Positions 25,012-36,827 of a DNA stretch of 64,000 bases are shown piece after piece. How positions within the stretch are numbered: position 1 is the first letter of the stretch; every line of letters starts with the position of its first letter. This DNA comes from Gossypium raimondii (lineage: Eukaryota; Streptophyta; Magnoliopsida; Malvales; Malvaceae). The notes beneath the pieces were generated by a model. It worked only from the letters and a program-made list of their open reading frames with translations, had not been told where the DNA came from and did no database searches. Position numbers and translations under genes: made by a program. Location of the stretch: positions 49,013,733-49,077,732 of the forward strand of contig NC_068571.1 in the NCBI RefSeq assembly GCF_025698545.1. The letters are read 5' to 3'.

Positions 25012-28000
25012 ATGGCGATTTGCTCCTCGAGACGTGGAGTGCTTGGATCCGTTTATTGTTTGGTGGTGGTGCTATCATACGCGAGGATATGTCTATCGGC
25101 GAGATCTGATAATGAAATCCGGGAAAGGTTTTACGGTAACCTTGTGAATTCGTCGGCGACGGGTACCGGCGAAGGGAGTATTGCCAAAATGTTCGATCGG
25201 GTTCTTGAGAAGGAGTTCTCCGAAAATGATCAAACTGAAGGTTTGCCTTTTCTTTCCCTGTTCATTATTTTTATATGTTGGAATCCTTTAATAGGCCGAG
25301 AAAGCACAGGGATTATTTTTTTTTTTTTGAAAAAAAACGAATTGCTGGATCTTGATCTTTATGCTGGAGGTCTTGTTATTTTACAAAGCTGCAGGCTCAA
25401 TTTTAAGTTTAAACGTTCAGTAAAAGCGCAAACATATTCTATTAGTAGTTAAAATAAGTTCCACATGAAAGGACACTGAAGTAAAAACAATATAGCTAGA
25501 AGACTAGTTTGCTTGCTTTTGTTTTAATTATGAACAAGAAGGAAAAATATCACAATATTTGTAGCTTGACTTGTATGGCATCGAACTGAAATTTAAGCAA
25601 ATTAGAATCTTCATTTCCCTTTTTACATGAATCTTCTATGATCATCATTTAGATCTCTGAATGATCTAGGAGTTGCGGTTAATTTATGCACAATTTATTG
25701 GCTCTTTAATTCTTTTAGCTGATACTCTATTTTCCTTTTTTCTTCTTTTGTTAGGAACTGATGCAAGCAATTTCAATACTAGTGTAGCTGATCAGCAAGT
25801 AGGTTTGGCTCTCTTTTGAAGCCCATTGCTCCGACTGAAATTCTTTTTTTTTTTCTTTTTATTGTTTTGATACTAAGGAAAGCTGGATTATAGTGTTTCC
25901 TCTGTAGGTTCACTCTTTTACGAGTATATTGTTGCCAAGGCCCAATTTCTCATTTTGATTTTTAGTAGATTTATGGTTTTGGCTTGAGCTCAGATATATA
26001 AGCCTGTTACATTTGTTTTCTTCAAAATCTTTTTCCAAACTTTAGTAGGCATCCGATTTTAAAGGAATAAATAAAATAATCTACTGAGTGATCTTGGTTA
26101 TGTGTATGATCACTCAGGATCCTATAATTATTGAGGAAAGGTTGGGTTTGGATATCATGCATATTGGAATTATGTGCCCTTTATTACCTTTGTTCCTAGG
26201 TGACCCGTGTGCTTACTGTGTAGTTTTCCTTTTGGTGTCTGTTTTAAGGATGCTTCCTTATATGTTTTTCAGGCTGTACTGGAGACTGTAGCTAAAATCA
26301 CTCATGAGAAGGGGAAGAGAAATGATACACAAGAGACAAAGTATGAGAATACATTTATTTTTGGAGGAATAAAAATTTAATAAATAATTTTTTTTTTTGT
26401 GAGTTGACTTTTTTTCCCAACATTATCAACAGTGGTACAAGAGCATTCCAGATTCAAGATGTCTTTTCCCTGGAAAATGAAGATTCTGATGAGACGACAA
26501 CCTTGATTGATAAAAAGGTGGGTCAAATGTTAGTTCCTCCCCCCGGCCCCCCTCTCTCTCTCATGTGTAGCAGGATTAACTATGCAGTTTTATGTTGATT
26601 GCTTTTGCTTTTAATTGAATCCATTCTAATTTGCCTTTCTCATTTGATGTTAGGATAATGTGTTTGTAATGTCAAATAGAAAATCCAAGTATCCAGTGCT
26701 CCAAGTTGATTTGAGGTTAGCATCTTTATCTCCTTTATCCTTGCACTATCTGATACAGTCTCCGGTTCCATATTACTACAAGTTGGTTGGCATTGTGATG
26801 AACAATTGAAAACTATTCCTGTTTGGTTCTGGTGCTGCCATTGAGTTTTGATTATGAATATAACATACAACTGAGATTTATGGTGTAGTAAATTGTCCTG
26901 TTATCCAATAAAAATTATTTGTAACATACTGTATCACCCTTGTGCAGATTGATATCAGATTTGGTGGTTGTCATAGTCTCTGCTGCCATTGGTGGTATTA
27001 TCTTTTCATGTCTGGGGCAACCGGTATGTTTATCTAAAATTAGCATTTATTTACTTTGCGTTCAACAGTTGTTTTTCTTTTTCTTGAGTTTGATATGCAG
27101 CTCTATCACGAAAGTTGCAAGAAAGAAGTTGTCTTTTTGCAAGAAAGAAGTTGTCTTTCTTTACTTTTCCTAAACCTATGCACATGATAGGTTATTGTGG
27201 GCTATCTTCTGGCGGGTTCACTTATTGGACCAGGGGGTTTGAAATTCATTAGTGAAATGGTACAGGTATGTTGTTTATAATAGCTCGAGCTTCTTGTTTC
27301 TTAATAATGGAGTTTTGTATGACTTAATGTTTTAGTACACGTTATTTTCTAGTATTCAGATAGCTTCACTGATGGTACCATGGAGGGGAAACATGCCTTA
27401 TGATCCATGTTAAAGATTTTGTCTGGGAAAATATTTTATTTTTCTTTGTTAATAAATTCCTGAGACTTGCTTGGAATTATATCCCAAAAATGTGACTTTT
27501 CCCTGTTCATTTATTATTTAAAAAAATTTCAGCTGATAGCAGGTAATAATGCCTAAATTATATCATCTAAAATTCATTCTCTGATGTCTTTTGCAAAAAA
27601 CAAAACAAATAAGAAAGAAAAAATAAAGAAAGAAAAGAAAATGCAATTAGTGATATGATTTTCTATATTTTTAATATTTTGGCGATATGCTCGTTCTTTT
27701 TTCGTAGGTTGAAACTGTTGCACAGTTTGGTGTTGTCTTTCTTCTTTTTGCTCTTGGGCTGGAGTTTTCTTTGGCAAAGGTTGGATGTTTTGGGAGTGAA
27801 TTCTTACTTTCAGATGCTTTAGCATAGAAATTTCCGTATTTTATTTAATGAAAGCTGTTTCAACTAATTCTTTCTGCAGTTAAAAGTTGTGGGGCCAGTT
27901 GCTGTTTTTGGAGGACTACTTCAAATTGTTATATTTATGTGCTTGTGTGGCATAATTGCAGTGGTAAGGTCTTCCTAGCACTTTGGTCATGTCTCCAACT

Positions 28001-31000
28001 AAGAGCACTTGTAATTGTAAGATGGACACTAAAATAAGATATCTCTTAATCTTGCAGTTATGTGGAGCAAATTTATCTGAGGGTGTATTTGTTGGCTCCT
28101 TCCTCTCAATGTCATCAACAGCAATTGTACTTTACTATTCTCGATTATGTTGCGAGTATTTTTCTTTTATTTTTGGTTGCTGTTTGATGCACTTAATGGT
28201 CATCCATTCTTTCTTTATATTTTTATCAGGTTGTGAAGTTTTTAGTAGAACGAAGTAGCACTAATTCTCTTCATGGTCAAGTTACTATTGGGACTCTAAT
28301 TTTTCAGGTTGAAGAGAAGTGATGACCTATCAAGTATCTATAATTTATTTACAATTTGGATTCAGAAACTTGTTCTTGTTGCTGCATATCCATTCATCCC
28401 TTACCTCTGGCCGTTTCAGGATTGTGCTGTTGGTTTGTTATTCGCTTTGCTCCCAGTTTTGGGTGGTAGCAGTGGCTTGCTACACGGGATGGTTTCAATG
28501 GGAAAGCTGTAAGTTCCTTACCTATCCTCTTTTACTTTTTGTTATCCTTCTGTTTCTGCCCTTATTTCCAAAATTAGCTTTTGAGCTGTTGTTGGTGGTT
28601 GACTTAAATGGATCTGACTCTTGCTGATGATCAATGTCAGGATATTGGTATTATCAATTTATCTTACTGTTGCATCACTATTGTCTTGGTCATTTGTTCC
28701 TCGATTCCTAAAGTTAATGATGCAGATATCATCTCAAGTAAGTTGTTAACATATTTTATCTCTTTTATTATGTAACTTGATTTGAATAAGTTCAAAATTT
28801 TAGTTCATTTGGTTTCATTTTGTTATCCAGACAAATGAACTTTATCAGCTTGCTGCTGTGGCTTTCTGCTTATTGTCTGCTTGGGTAAGTTTTGTGCTTG
28901 AAATGATTACAATACAACTGCTATATCGCTGCATGCAAAATTTCCCCATGACCTTTTTAACACTCTTGAACTTCTGTAATCCTCACAGTGCAGTGATAAG
29001 ATGGGTCTCAGCCTTGAGTTGGGTTCATTTGTTGCTGGAGTTATGATATCTACTACTGACTTTGCGCAACATACACTAGACCAGGTAATCACTGATTATT
29101 GGCAAGGCCTCTTACCTATGTACTTTAGTGTATATTCTTATCTTTGCCTTGAAGGGGTTTATTCTATTTAACTTTTCAATTAGTGTCTTAAGAATTTTCA
29201 AGGCTTAGCTTGTTTACATTCTTATTTAGTCTGTTTTAGGTCATGCATTGTTAGTCCATGGGGGCATGAATGAAAATCTATAAATGCAAGGTCTATTCTA
29301 TTTTGAGTCAAGGCTCAAGGGTTCATTCTTAATATTGGAATTTATGTACTGGTTAACGTTTTGTTACGCATTGGAGAGTGTGCTGTAGGAGATTTGAGCC
29401 TAAAATAGGCTAAGTGGATATATTTCTTTGTTTTGCCAGATTATTTTATGAGCTGTGTTTCTATTCTAGGTGGAACCAATTCGTAACCTATTTGCAGCAC
29501 TCTTCCTTTCTGGTATTGGGATGCTCATACATGTACATTTTCTGTGGAACCATGTGGATATACTACTGGCCTCTGTTATACTAGTTATTGTTGTTAAGAC
29601 TGCTGTTGTCTGTGTGGTTGCCAAGGCTTTCGGATATAGTGTTAGGACATCTTTCCATGTAAGTTTGTTTTCCCACTCTTATGCACAAATAGCGTCTTGT
29701 TTTCTTTACATAATTTGTGCATTCTATGCACTTTGTACTTTTATCATATAGGTTGGAGTGTTGCTTGCTCAAATTGGAGAATTTGCTTTTGTTCTTCTAA
29801 GTCGTGCCTCAAATCTTCACCTTGTTGAGGTACCTCTTTCTTCCTTGCCTTTTTAAAATGTGAACGTTTGTATCTCTGCATGTCTACAATAAAGTTTTTT
29901 GTTTCTTGACGATTGATCTCCTCATCCTTTGAACATTATTCTCATTTTGTCATGCCCTTACAGTGGTTTTCAAAAGAATGTTTCTTAATTCTAGAAAAAG
30001 GAGGAAAGATATCATGTGCATGAATTGCTGATGTGCTTGTTGGTCTTCAGTGAAAGAATGATATGCTGGTTAACAAATGTAAAGTATTGTGGTCTCGTAT
30101 TATTTATTTCTGAAGCAGGTGTGCTTGGGTTGGTAGGAAAAAAAGGGGGGGGGGGTTCTCGCACAGAAAGAACAAGAATGACTACTTTCTTGTTGCTTCA
30201 ATTATGGATGAAACAGTTCAGCAACATTTTCCATTTATATGAACGCATTTTGCCGTAAAATTCTTAGCATTAAATATCTTTTCCTGTTGCTTCAAGCTTG
30301 AAATTTCTGATGCTTTTAATTTGTTTGAGCATGTTTTCATCATCATTGTAATTGTTTTGTTGCAATTGTTGACTTCATTTTGGTTGACATGAAGGGAAAG
30401 ATGTATCTTCTTCTTCTTGGAACGACAGCTCTCAGTCTGGTAGGTTTCACTGATCTGGAAATTACACTTTGAAGGTTTATAGTATGCTTTTCTTTGTCCC
30501 TTTCATGGCTGGAAGCCTGCAACATTAACAATAGCAAACTACTTATGCAGGTAACAACACCTCTTATGTTCAAATTGATACCATATGTCATGAACTTGGG
30601 GGTTCTTTTGCAATGGTTTCCCTCAGAAAGCAGCTCAACAAATGAGGTCTCTTTTTCCATCTTCATGGAAATACATTATTCTCACATATGCATGCACATA
30701 GCTTTGCATATAGACATGAGCGATCATTAGCAATCTCTAAATTACCAACCTTCTCCCTTAGCTTATAGACTTTTATCTAAACAAATTTGAACCTTACATG
30801 GAAAGTGGGCGTCTTTTCAAATCTGTAATGGCATCATGACACTCATCTACTCTTTTGTCTACCGAAGTCCTCATGCCACTAGTCAGGCGAGGAACCATAT
30901 TAAGAGAGCAGTATTTGAAACATGCTAAGCTAAAGCGGACATAATGTTTTTAATGCATTTGTAATTATCGCATTGCAACCATTTTCGATGTAAACATTCT

Positions 31001-31276
31001 CTAGCATTGAAAACCTGAGCAGTTGCACAATAACTGAGACTTTACTTGGTATGATGGAAAAGAGCGAGGAAGGAAAATTTATTAATCATTTTATGAACAA
31101 ATTTTCCATCCTCGCTTTATTTCATCATTCATACAAAGCAAAATCTAAAGTTGAATATTCTGGGAGGGGTGGGGGGGGGGGGGACATTTTGATGTAATAC
31201 TAATTTGTTTAATTTTGTTTTTTGTTTTTGGCAGGAGAAGGTTTCCATAATTGAAGCACATAATAGGTTACACTGA
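25012..31276 (+). CDS. KEA5: K+/H+ antiporter, KEA4/5/6 clade (CPA2 family)
   Basis: The model has twenty exons: 25012-25240, 25755-25798, 26273-26340, 26433-26517, 26654-26715, 26948-27023, 27191-27265, 27708-27779, 27880-27963, 28058-28126, 28230-28307, 28420-28508, 28641-28737, 28831-28884, 28989-29084, 29470-29658, 29752-29829, 30395-30439, 30551-30646 and 31235-31276. All junctions are GT-AG and phase-consistent, giving 575 residues. Residues 1-32 look like a signal peptide. An acidic soluble stretch with the clade signature VFSLENEDSDE follows. A multi-pass CPA2 exchanger domain comes next, starting near LISDLVVVIV, with GPGGLKFISEMVQ, SLSMSSTAIVVKFLVER and the transport motif FQD (Asp315) at the exon 11/12 junction. 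This clade exchanges K+ for H+ in Golgi, TGN and prevacuolar membranes. It lacks the TrkA-N domain of KEA1-3, as expected. The KEA5 name leans on gene order; KEA4 or KEA6 are possible. Confidence 0.95.
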
Positions 31277-32598
31277 CCTTCAAGTGTTATGGTAGTCAGG
31301 TTATACGGGTATTACACTTTGGATCATAGTCATTTGCAAGTATTAGGGTTTAATATCGCGCCAAATGTAATTGCTGGGGTCTCTGTTAACACGTGATAGT
31401 GTCAGTTCCATTGAAAGTCAGCTGAAGTCTCATGCACGTTCATATATATATATAATATTCTTTGTGATTCTTTGTATAGTATATATTGATTTTGTATTTT
31501 GTAATTTGTATTTTGAGCACTCAAGAGCCGATTCTAATCTTCTCATGTTGCGAGTTGTAACCCTATACACTAATTTTGGCTGGAAGGTTGATTGAGCTTT
31601 GCATGGATTCATGCCCCTTTGGGGCCGAAAAGGAGAAGTCATGAAATCTCTATCTTGATGTTGCTACATAAGACGTTGTTTTTCTTTTTGTACTGTAAAA
31701 TTTTAGAGTATTAGTACTCACAAATACTGTGCACACACACGGTAGGACACACGCACTACGTCTAAAAAAAACAATTGCCTAAATAAAGACCTGTTACTTG
31801 TTTCGAGCTTGGCGGCTCAAAATCAGGGTAGTTTTATAAGTGAACAGCTTTTGGCCGCCTGACCTGACATGGGAGTTTTAAAGGGTTATTAGTTTTTGAT
31901 ATTATTTATGTCTATTTTATAGTTTATGCTTGGAGTTCGTTCTAATGATATTGTCTTTAAGGTTTAAATCATTGCATCTAACACTTGTTGGTCCAAAGGG
32001 TTATTTAATTTAAATTGGTTTTATAAACTTTTTTTTCGAGTGCAGGTATACAATTTTTTTTATTCTCAAATGAAAGGGAATTTTATTTCAATAATACAAA
32101 AAATTTTATTTATGAAATTGGAGTGGAAAAAATTATTTATGAGAATGGATTGAAAAGAACAGTAACGCCACTAATACTTGTAATATTTTGGTACATAGCC
32201 TATGGAAAGAGGCTAAAATATTGGAGGAAGAAGAGTAAGGGTATTTTTGTCTGTTAAAAATACCAACAGTTGAAATCTCCATTGCTGTTGAAATCTCCAG
32301 CTGATTTTCAGCTGACCAGCGTGGTGAAGATGCCTTCTCACTAGACTGACCTGCTGAACCAAACAACATACCAATGAGGTTGGCACCATATTTTCCCCCC
32401 AACTACACCTTACTGGCATTAAAAGCCAAATCAAAGGAAGCATTAATTTAAAGCCTTAATTTAATCACTTTAAATAAGACAATTGATTTCTTTCAATTAA
32501 TTGTTACGTAATACATTAAGTGATTGACATGGAATATTTTTTAATAACTTTTACTAAAATTTAAGGATATCTTTATAATTAGTATTCTTTCTAGAAAG
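31277..32598. other. KEA 3' UTR and downstream DNA
   Basis: The transcript tail probably runs to about 31.70 kb. 31.75-32.13 kb is AT-rich with nothing assignable. 32.13-32.46 kb has a non-repetitive, possibly transposon-derived stretch with no recognisable protein. Confidence 0.35.
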
Positions 32599-32952
32599 CT
32601 AATGTACGTACACCAAAAATTCTGCATTAAAAAAATCAACACTCTTCGGATTCTCGCCTTTAGAGAGTTGATGAATAAGCAAAATGCAGTTGTAGAAGAA
32701 CCACGAGCCCACAGAAATCATTCTCCGTAAATCCACCGAATAATAAACTAAATCAAATATAAACCCAGCTTTATGCTCACCTTTTGGAGACGTCTCCATA
32801 GTGACAATAGAGTTGGTTCCATAGCAGCGAAATGAATCACCCTTTCACCGGCCAATCAAAGCTCATAACTGATGTTGTCTTCCAGAGCCTCATCCGACCC
32901 AATAACTAATTCTGCCTCTTGAATTGAAAGCCCTTGAAAAGCCGTTTCCATA
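32599..32952 (-). mobile_element. LINE ORF1-like remnant (DUF4283 type)
   Basis: The minus strand reads METAFQGLSIQEAELVIGSD, then after a frame change ERVIHFAAMEPTLLSLWRRL, and in another frame FIFDLVYYSVDLRRMI and GSWFFYNCILLIHQLSKGEN. These match, in order, the DUF4283 domain of plant LINE ORF1 proteins (..VIHFPAMKSTMANLWHPL.., ..DxxRV..GxPWTFNNHLLLIHRL..). The copy has several frame changes and an internal stop and is not functional. ORF1 downstream parts and ORF2 are absent. Confidence 0.6.
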
Positions 32953-33017
32953 GCGCAAAATCAAAACTGACTGACGCAAGACTCAAAACATGCAGGATAA
33001 GCCGAGAATAAAAACCC

Positions 33018-33034
33018 TCAGTGGCGGCGCCAAT
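33018..33034. repeat. CAGTGGCGG transposon-end motif
   Basis: CAGTGGCGGCGCCAATAC resembles the CAGTGGCGGAGCCA terminus of a common plant DNA-transposon family. No partner end was found nearby except a similar GC-rich end near 38.29-38.34 kb, which is not linked to it. Confidence 0.25.
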
Positions 33035-33239
33035 ACTTTTTAGAATTAACATTATCAAAAATACATTAAATAATATTTTTACAGTATTATTTGATAGAAT
33101 TTGTTATCACCAAAAGTTCATAACATTCCTTATTTAATTAGATAAAGTAAAAATACTTATGTGGAATATAAGCAACGCACGTGATTTTAAATTAACAAAA
33201 AATAATTAATCACATATTTTTAAAGAAAGATTACTAATA

Positions 33240-33982
33240 TTAATTAAATAAAGGATAATCTATAAAAATAAACACTTTTATCTACTTCAGGTTAACATAT
33301 TTTAATATTTTAGTCACTGAGCGGTTAATTGCCATTAACGGTGTAACGGTAAACTTACGTGGCACGTTAAATCATCATTTCAAATAAAAATTTTAGGTTA
33401 AATTATATAATTGGTCCCCATATTTTTTCGTTTTGAGCAATTTAACTTTTTTTCTTTTATGTTCTTTTAATTTTCTTTATTTTCCATACTTTCCTAATTC
33501 TCCTTTATTTTCCTCCATTCTCCATCTCTTTTAACATAATTTTTCTATATTTTCCATTTTTAAATCTAGTCCCTATACTTTTATTTTTGAACAATTTAAT
33601 TTTTCTTTTTATTTCTTTATTTTCCTTTTCTTCTTCCCTTTAGTTTTAACAGATGGAAAACATAGAAAACCACATTAAAAATATGGAGAAGGGAGGAAAA
33701 CAGAGAGAGAAGCAAATGAGAACGAAAAATAAAGAAAAAAAAGAAAGTTAAAGGAACATAAAAAAATTTAAGTTGCTCAAAACAAAAAATATGGGGACCA
33801 ATTGTATAATTTTATCTAATATTATTGTTTGAAATGATGATTTAACGTGCCACTTCAGCTTACCGTTAACGATAACTAATGGCTCAAGAACTAAAATATT
33901 ACAATACATTAGCGTAAGTGACTAAAATATAACCTAAGAAAAATAAAAGTGGCTATTTTGATAATTTACTCTTAATTAAATA
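33240..33982. mobile_element. Mutator-like foldback element (MULE-MITE) with long TIRs and 11-bp target duplication
   Basis: The element at 33251-33971 is bounded by the identical 11-mer TTAATTAAATA at 33240-33250 and 33972-33982. The two halves are long inverted repeats of roughly 250-300 bp. The left arm has GTGGCACGTTAAATCATCAT and CCCCATATTTTTTCGTTTTG; the right arm has the complements GATGATTTAACGTGCCACTT and CAAAACAAAAAATATGGGGA. Long TIRs plus a 9-11 bp duplication point to the Mutator superfamily. There is no transposase, so it moved non-autonomously. Confidence 0.8.
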
Positions 33983-34079
33983 AAATTTAATAAATACATT
34001 AGAGATTAGGTCTCCATAAAATATAATGATTTGACTTGAAAAAGATTTAGAAGAAAACGTAAATAAAAATATACTGTAA

Positions 34080-34372
34080 ATTATAGTAGTCTATCGATAA
34101 TTTTGTCATCTAATTATAAAAATTATAAAATAATCATTAATTATTTATAAATTTTATTTGATCACTCAATTATAAAAAGTTAAAAATAATCATTTAATTA
34201 TTTAATTTTATCTTCTTCTTTTTTGTTACCGAACTATCTTGAATTTTTGAATATTTTCATTTTATGAAAAAACTAAATAGTTTTAATGATTATTTTGTAA
34301 TTTTTATAATAAAATGATAAAAAATAAAATTTATTAATAATTGGATGAGCAGTAATGTAATTTACCCAATAA
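34080..34372. mobile_element. Small palindromic MITE-like element
   Basis: The left side reads CTAATTATAAAAATTATAAA and the right side reads TTTGTAATTTTTATAATAAAA; they are inverted copies around a TTCTTTTTTGTTACCG-containing centre. It lies directly upstream of the ACS12 promoter. Confidence 0.4.
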
Positions 34373-34382
34373 TATATAAAAG
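34371..34382 (+). promoter_or_regulatory. Probable TATA box of the ACS10/12 gene
   Basis: AATATATAAAAG lies about 205 bp before the start codon. A leader of roughly 175 nt would follow from a start site near 34410. It is the best TATA match in the upstream 300 bp. Confidence 0.5.
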
Positions 34383-34588
34383 AAATTCAGACAGACTCGC
34401 TTCAACAAGAAAAGAATACTAGAATAGAACAGAAACAAGAAGAAAAATATGTTTTGGTTTCTCATTGTGTCTTCCAAGGTCTAACTCTAAGCCATCAAAA
34501 CAAAATCTATTCTGAAACCACAAGCAGCTGCTGTCGGGTGGGTGGGTCATAACCCTCACCCGTAGCTCGTACCCGAGAACCCACCGCC

Positions 34589-36827
34589 ATGCGTCTCGTT
34601 GTACCTCTCCAAGGTGTTGCCCAAGGAAGAGGAGGCCTACTCCTCGGATCTCTTATCCCATGCGCCCTCTTTTACTTCCTCCAACTCTACCTCAAACGAC
34701 GTCGTTCTCCCTCCGATCCTTCTCCTCCTTCCACTTCCTCATCCAACCAGCCGGGGATGACCAGACATTCTTCACTCTCCAATTTGCTTTCACGCGGACC
34801 GCTTCGGATATCTTCCCTCGCCACTTCCATTGCTAAACCCGACGACTCCCCTTATTATATGGGGTTGGATAGGGCCTCGGGGGATCCCTATCACAGAATT
34901 GCTAACCCTGATGGGGTTATCCAGCTCGGCTTGTCCGAGAATAGGGTAACCCCTTGCTTTTAAAAGATGCTTCCTCTGCCTGCCCTATGTTACTTCTTCA
35001 AATATTTATGTTGCTGTTTCCATGCTTTTTTCCTTTTACAGTTGTGTTTTGATTTAATTGAGAAATGGACGTCGGAGAATTTGAGGGATTGGGTAATGGG
35101 AAGAGAAGTGGGCGATTTGAGCATTAGCGGGATTGCCACTTACCAGCCTTCTGATGGTACAATGAAACTCAAAATGGTATTCTCCACATCTGTATGTAAT
35201 TTAAGTTTCTGTTCATTTTAGAGTGAATTTGATGTGTGGTGCTGAATTATCTGTTGTCTGTTTGTTGGTGAAAATGTTATCAATCACAAGTAAAAATAAG
35301 CAATTTCTGAGTATTTTGTGTGTGTATCAACGTTGTGGAAAAACAGAGTTTCATGTTTTCATGCCTTAATTGTTATCATATAAGGCAAATAAATAAACTT
35401 AATTGGTTTAAGAGCTTAAGAGTCAGAGATGCCATGTAATCTTCTTAGTTTCGGACTATACGGCTTTTTTTCCCTTAACTGTGAGGTACATACTATTGAG
35501 TGCTGTGGAGGCGTGGAGCTAACTTTAATCTCTTTTTTCTGCACATTTGTTCATATTGATGGTGCAGGTTAAGAGATGTGGAGCTACGATGGGAGCTCTA
35601 TGCTTTTGTAGTTTATACTTTTTGCTATCATATTATCACCAAGCATAATGCAATTGGAATGTCGTATGCCTTTTTGAGACTGTCTGATCTATTTCTATGT
35701 ATTCATTTTTTCGTATTTTACAGGCTATGGCAGGTTTTATGTCACGTGTTATAGGAAGAGATGTGTCATATGAACCATCGCAGATGGTTTTAACTGCTGG
35801 TGTGACTTCTGCAATTGAGACGTTATGCTTCTGCTTGGCAGATCATGGGAATGCGTTTCTTGTTCCCACACCTTACTATCCTAGGTAATTATTCGTCCTT
35901 CATCCCCCCCCCCCCAACGCACACACAAAAACAATGGTCCTATTGGTTTAATTAGAAAAGAATGTCTTCAGCTTTGACAGGGACATGAAATGGAGAACAG
36001 GAGTGGAGCTAATACCTGTTCATTGTCGGAGCAAAGACAATTTCGTGTTAAGTATCAGTGCGCTTGATCAAGCATTCAATCAAACAAGAAAGCGAGAAAC
36101 AAAAATTCGGGGAATTCTCCTTTCAAACCCTGCAAATCCTGTTGGCAATCTACTTTCTCGGAAGATGCTTGAAGCTCTTTTGAAGTTTGCCGAAGAAAAG
36201 AACATCCATATCGTATCAGATGAAATATTTGCAGGGTCTATTTACGGGGAGAAAGAGTTTGTCAGCATTGCTGAAGTTGTTGGTTCTGAGGATTTTGATA
36301 AGAACCGGGTTCATATTGTTTATGGGCTATCAAAGGACCTCTTTCTTCCGGGAGTTAGGGTTGGAATGATCTATTCTTTTAATGAGAATGTTTTGGCTGC
36401 TGCTAGAAAGTTAACTAGGTTTTCTTCTGTTTCTGCTCCGACCCAAAGACTACTAGTTTCAATGCTTTCAGATACAAGATTCATTGTGGAATATATTCAG
36501 ACCAATAAAAAGAGGATACGGGATATGCGTGATCTATTTGTGGCTGGTCTGGAAGAATTAGGTATTAAATGTACAGATAGCAGAAGTAGCTTGTATTGTT
36601 GGGCTGATATGAGAAATTTAATCCCTACTTATGGTGAGAAAGGGGAACTTGAGCTATGGGAAAAGCTATTAAATGTGGGTAAGATTAATTTAACACCTGG
36701 TTCAGCTTGCCACTGCATAGAACCAGGATGGTTCCGGTGTTGTTTCACAACCTTAGATAAGGATGATGTTCGTGTAGTCATGGAACGGATTCGAAAAGTT
36801 GTTGGTAGTCGTACATCATGCGGTTGA
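34589..36827 (+). CDS. ACS12: ACS10/ACS12-type aminotransferase (1-aminocyclopropane-1-carboxylate synthase-like)
   Basis: The model has four exons: 34589-34945, 35042-35176, 35724-35884 and 35972-36827, GT-AG and phase-consistent, giving 502 residues. The N-terminal extension carries a hydrophobic segment at about residues 14-34 ([20 protein letters not shown]) and then a Ser/Pro-rich linker. Both are absent from true ACC synthases but typical of ACS10 and ACS12. The fold-type I PLP core follows: [53 protein letters not shown] and the Schiff-base lysine in [14 protein letters not shown] (Lys339). Arabidopsis ACS10 and ACS12 are reported to act on aspartate and aromatic amino acids and not to make ACC, so ethylene synthesis should not be assumed. 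The choice of ACS12 over ACS10 rests on gene order. Confidence 0.93.
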
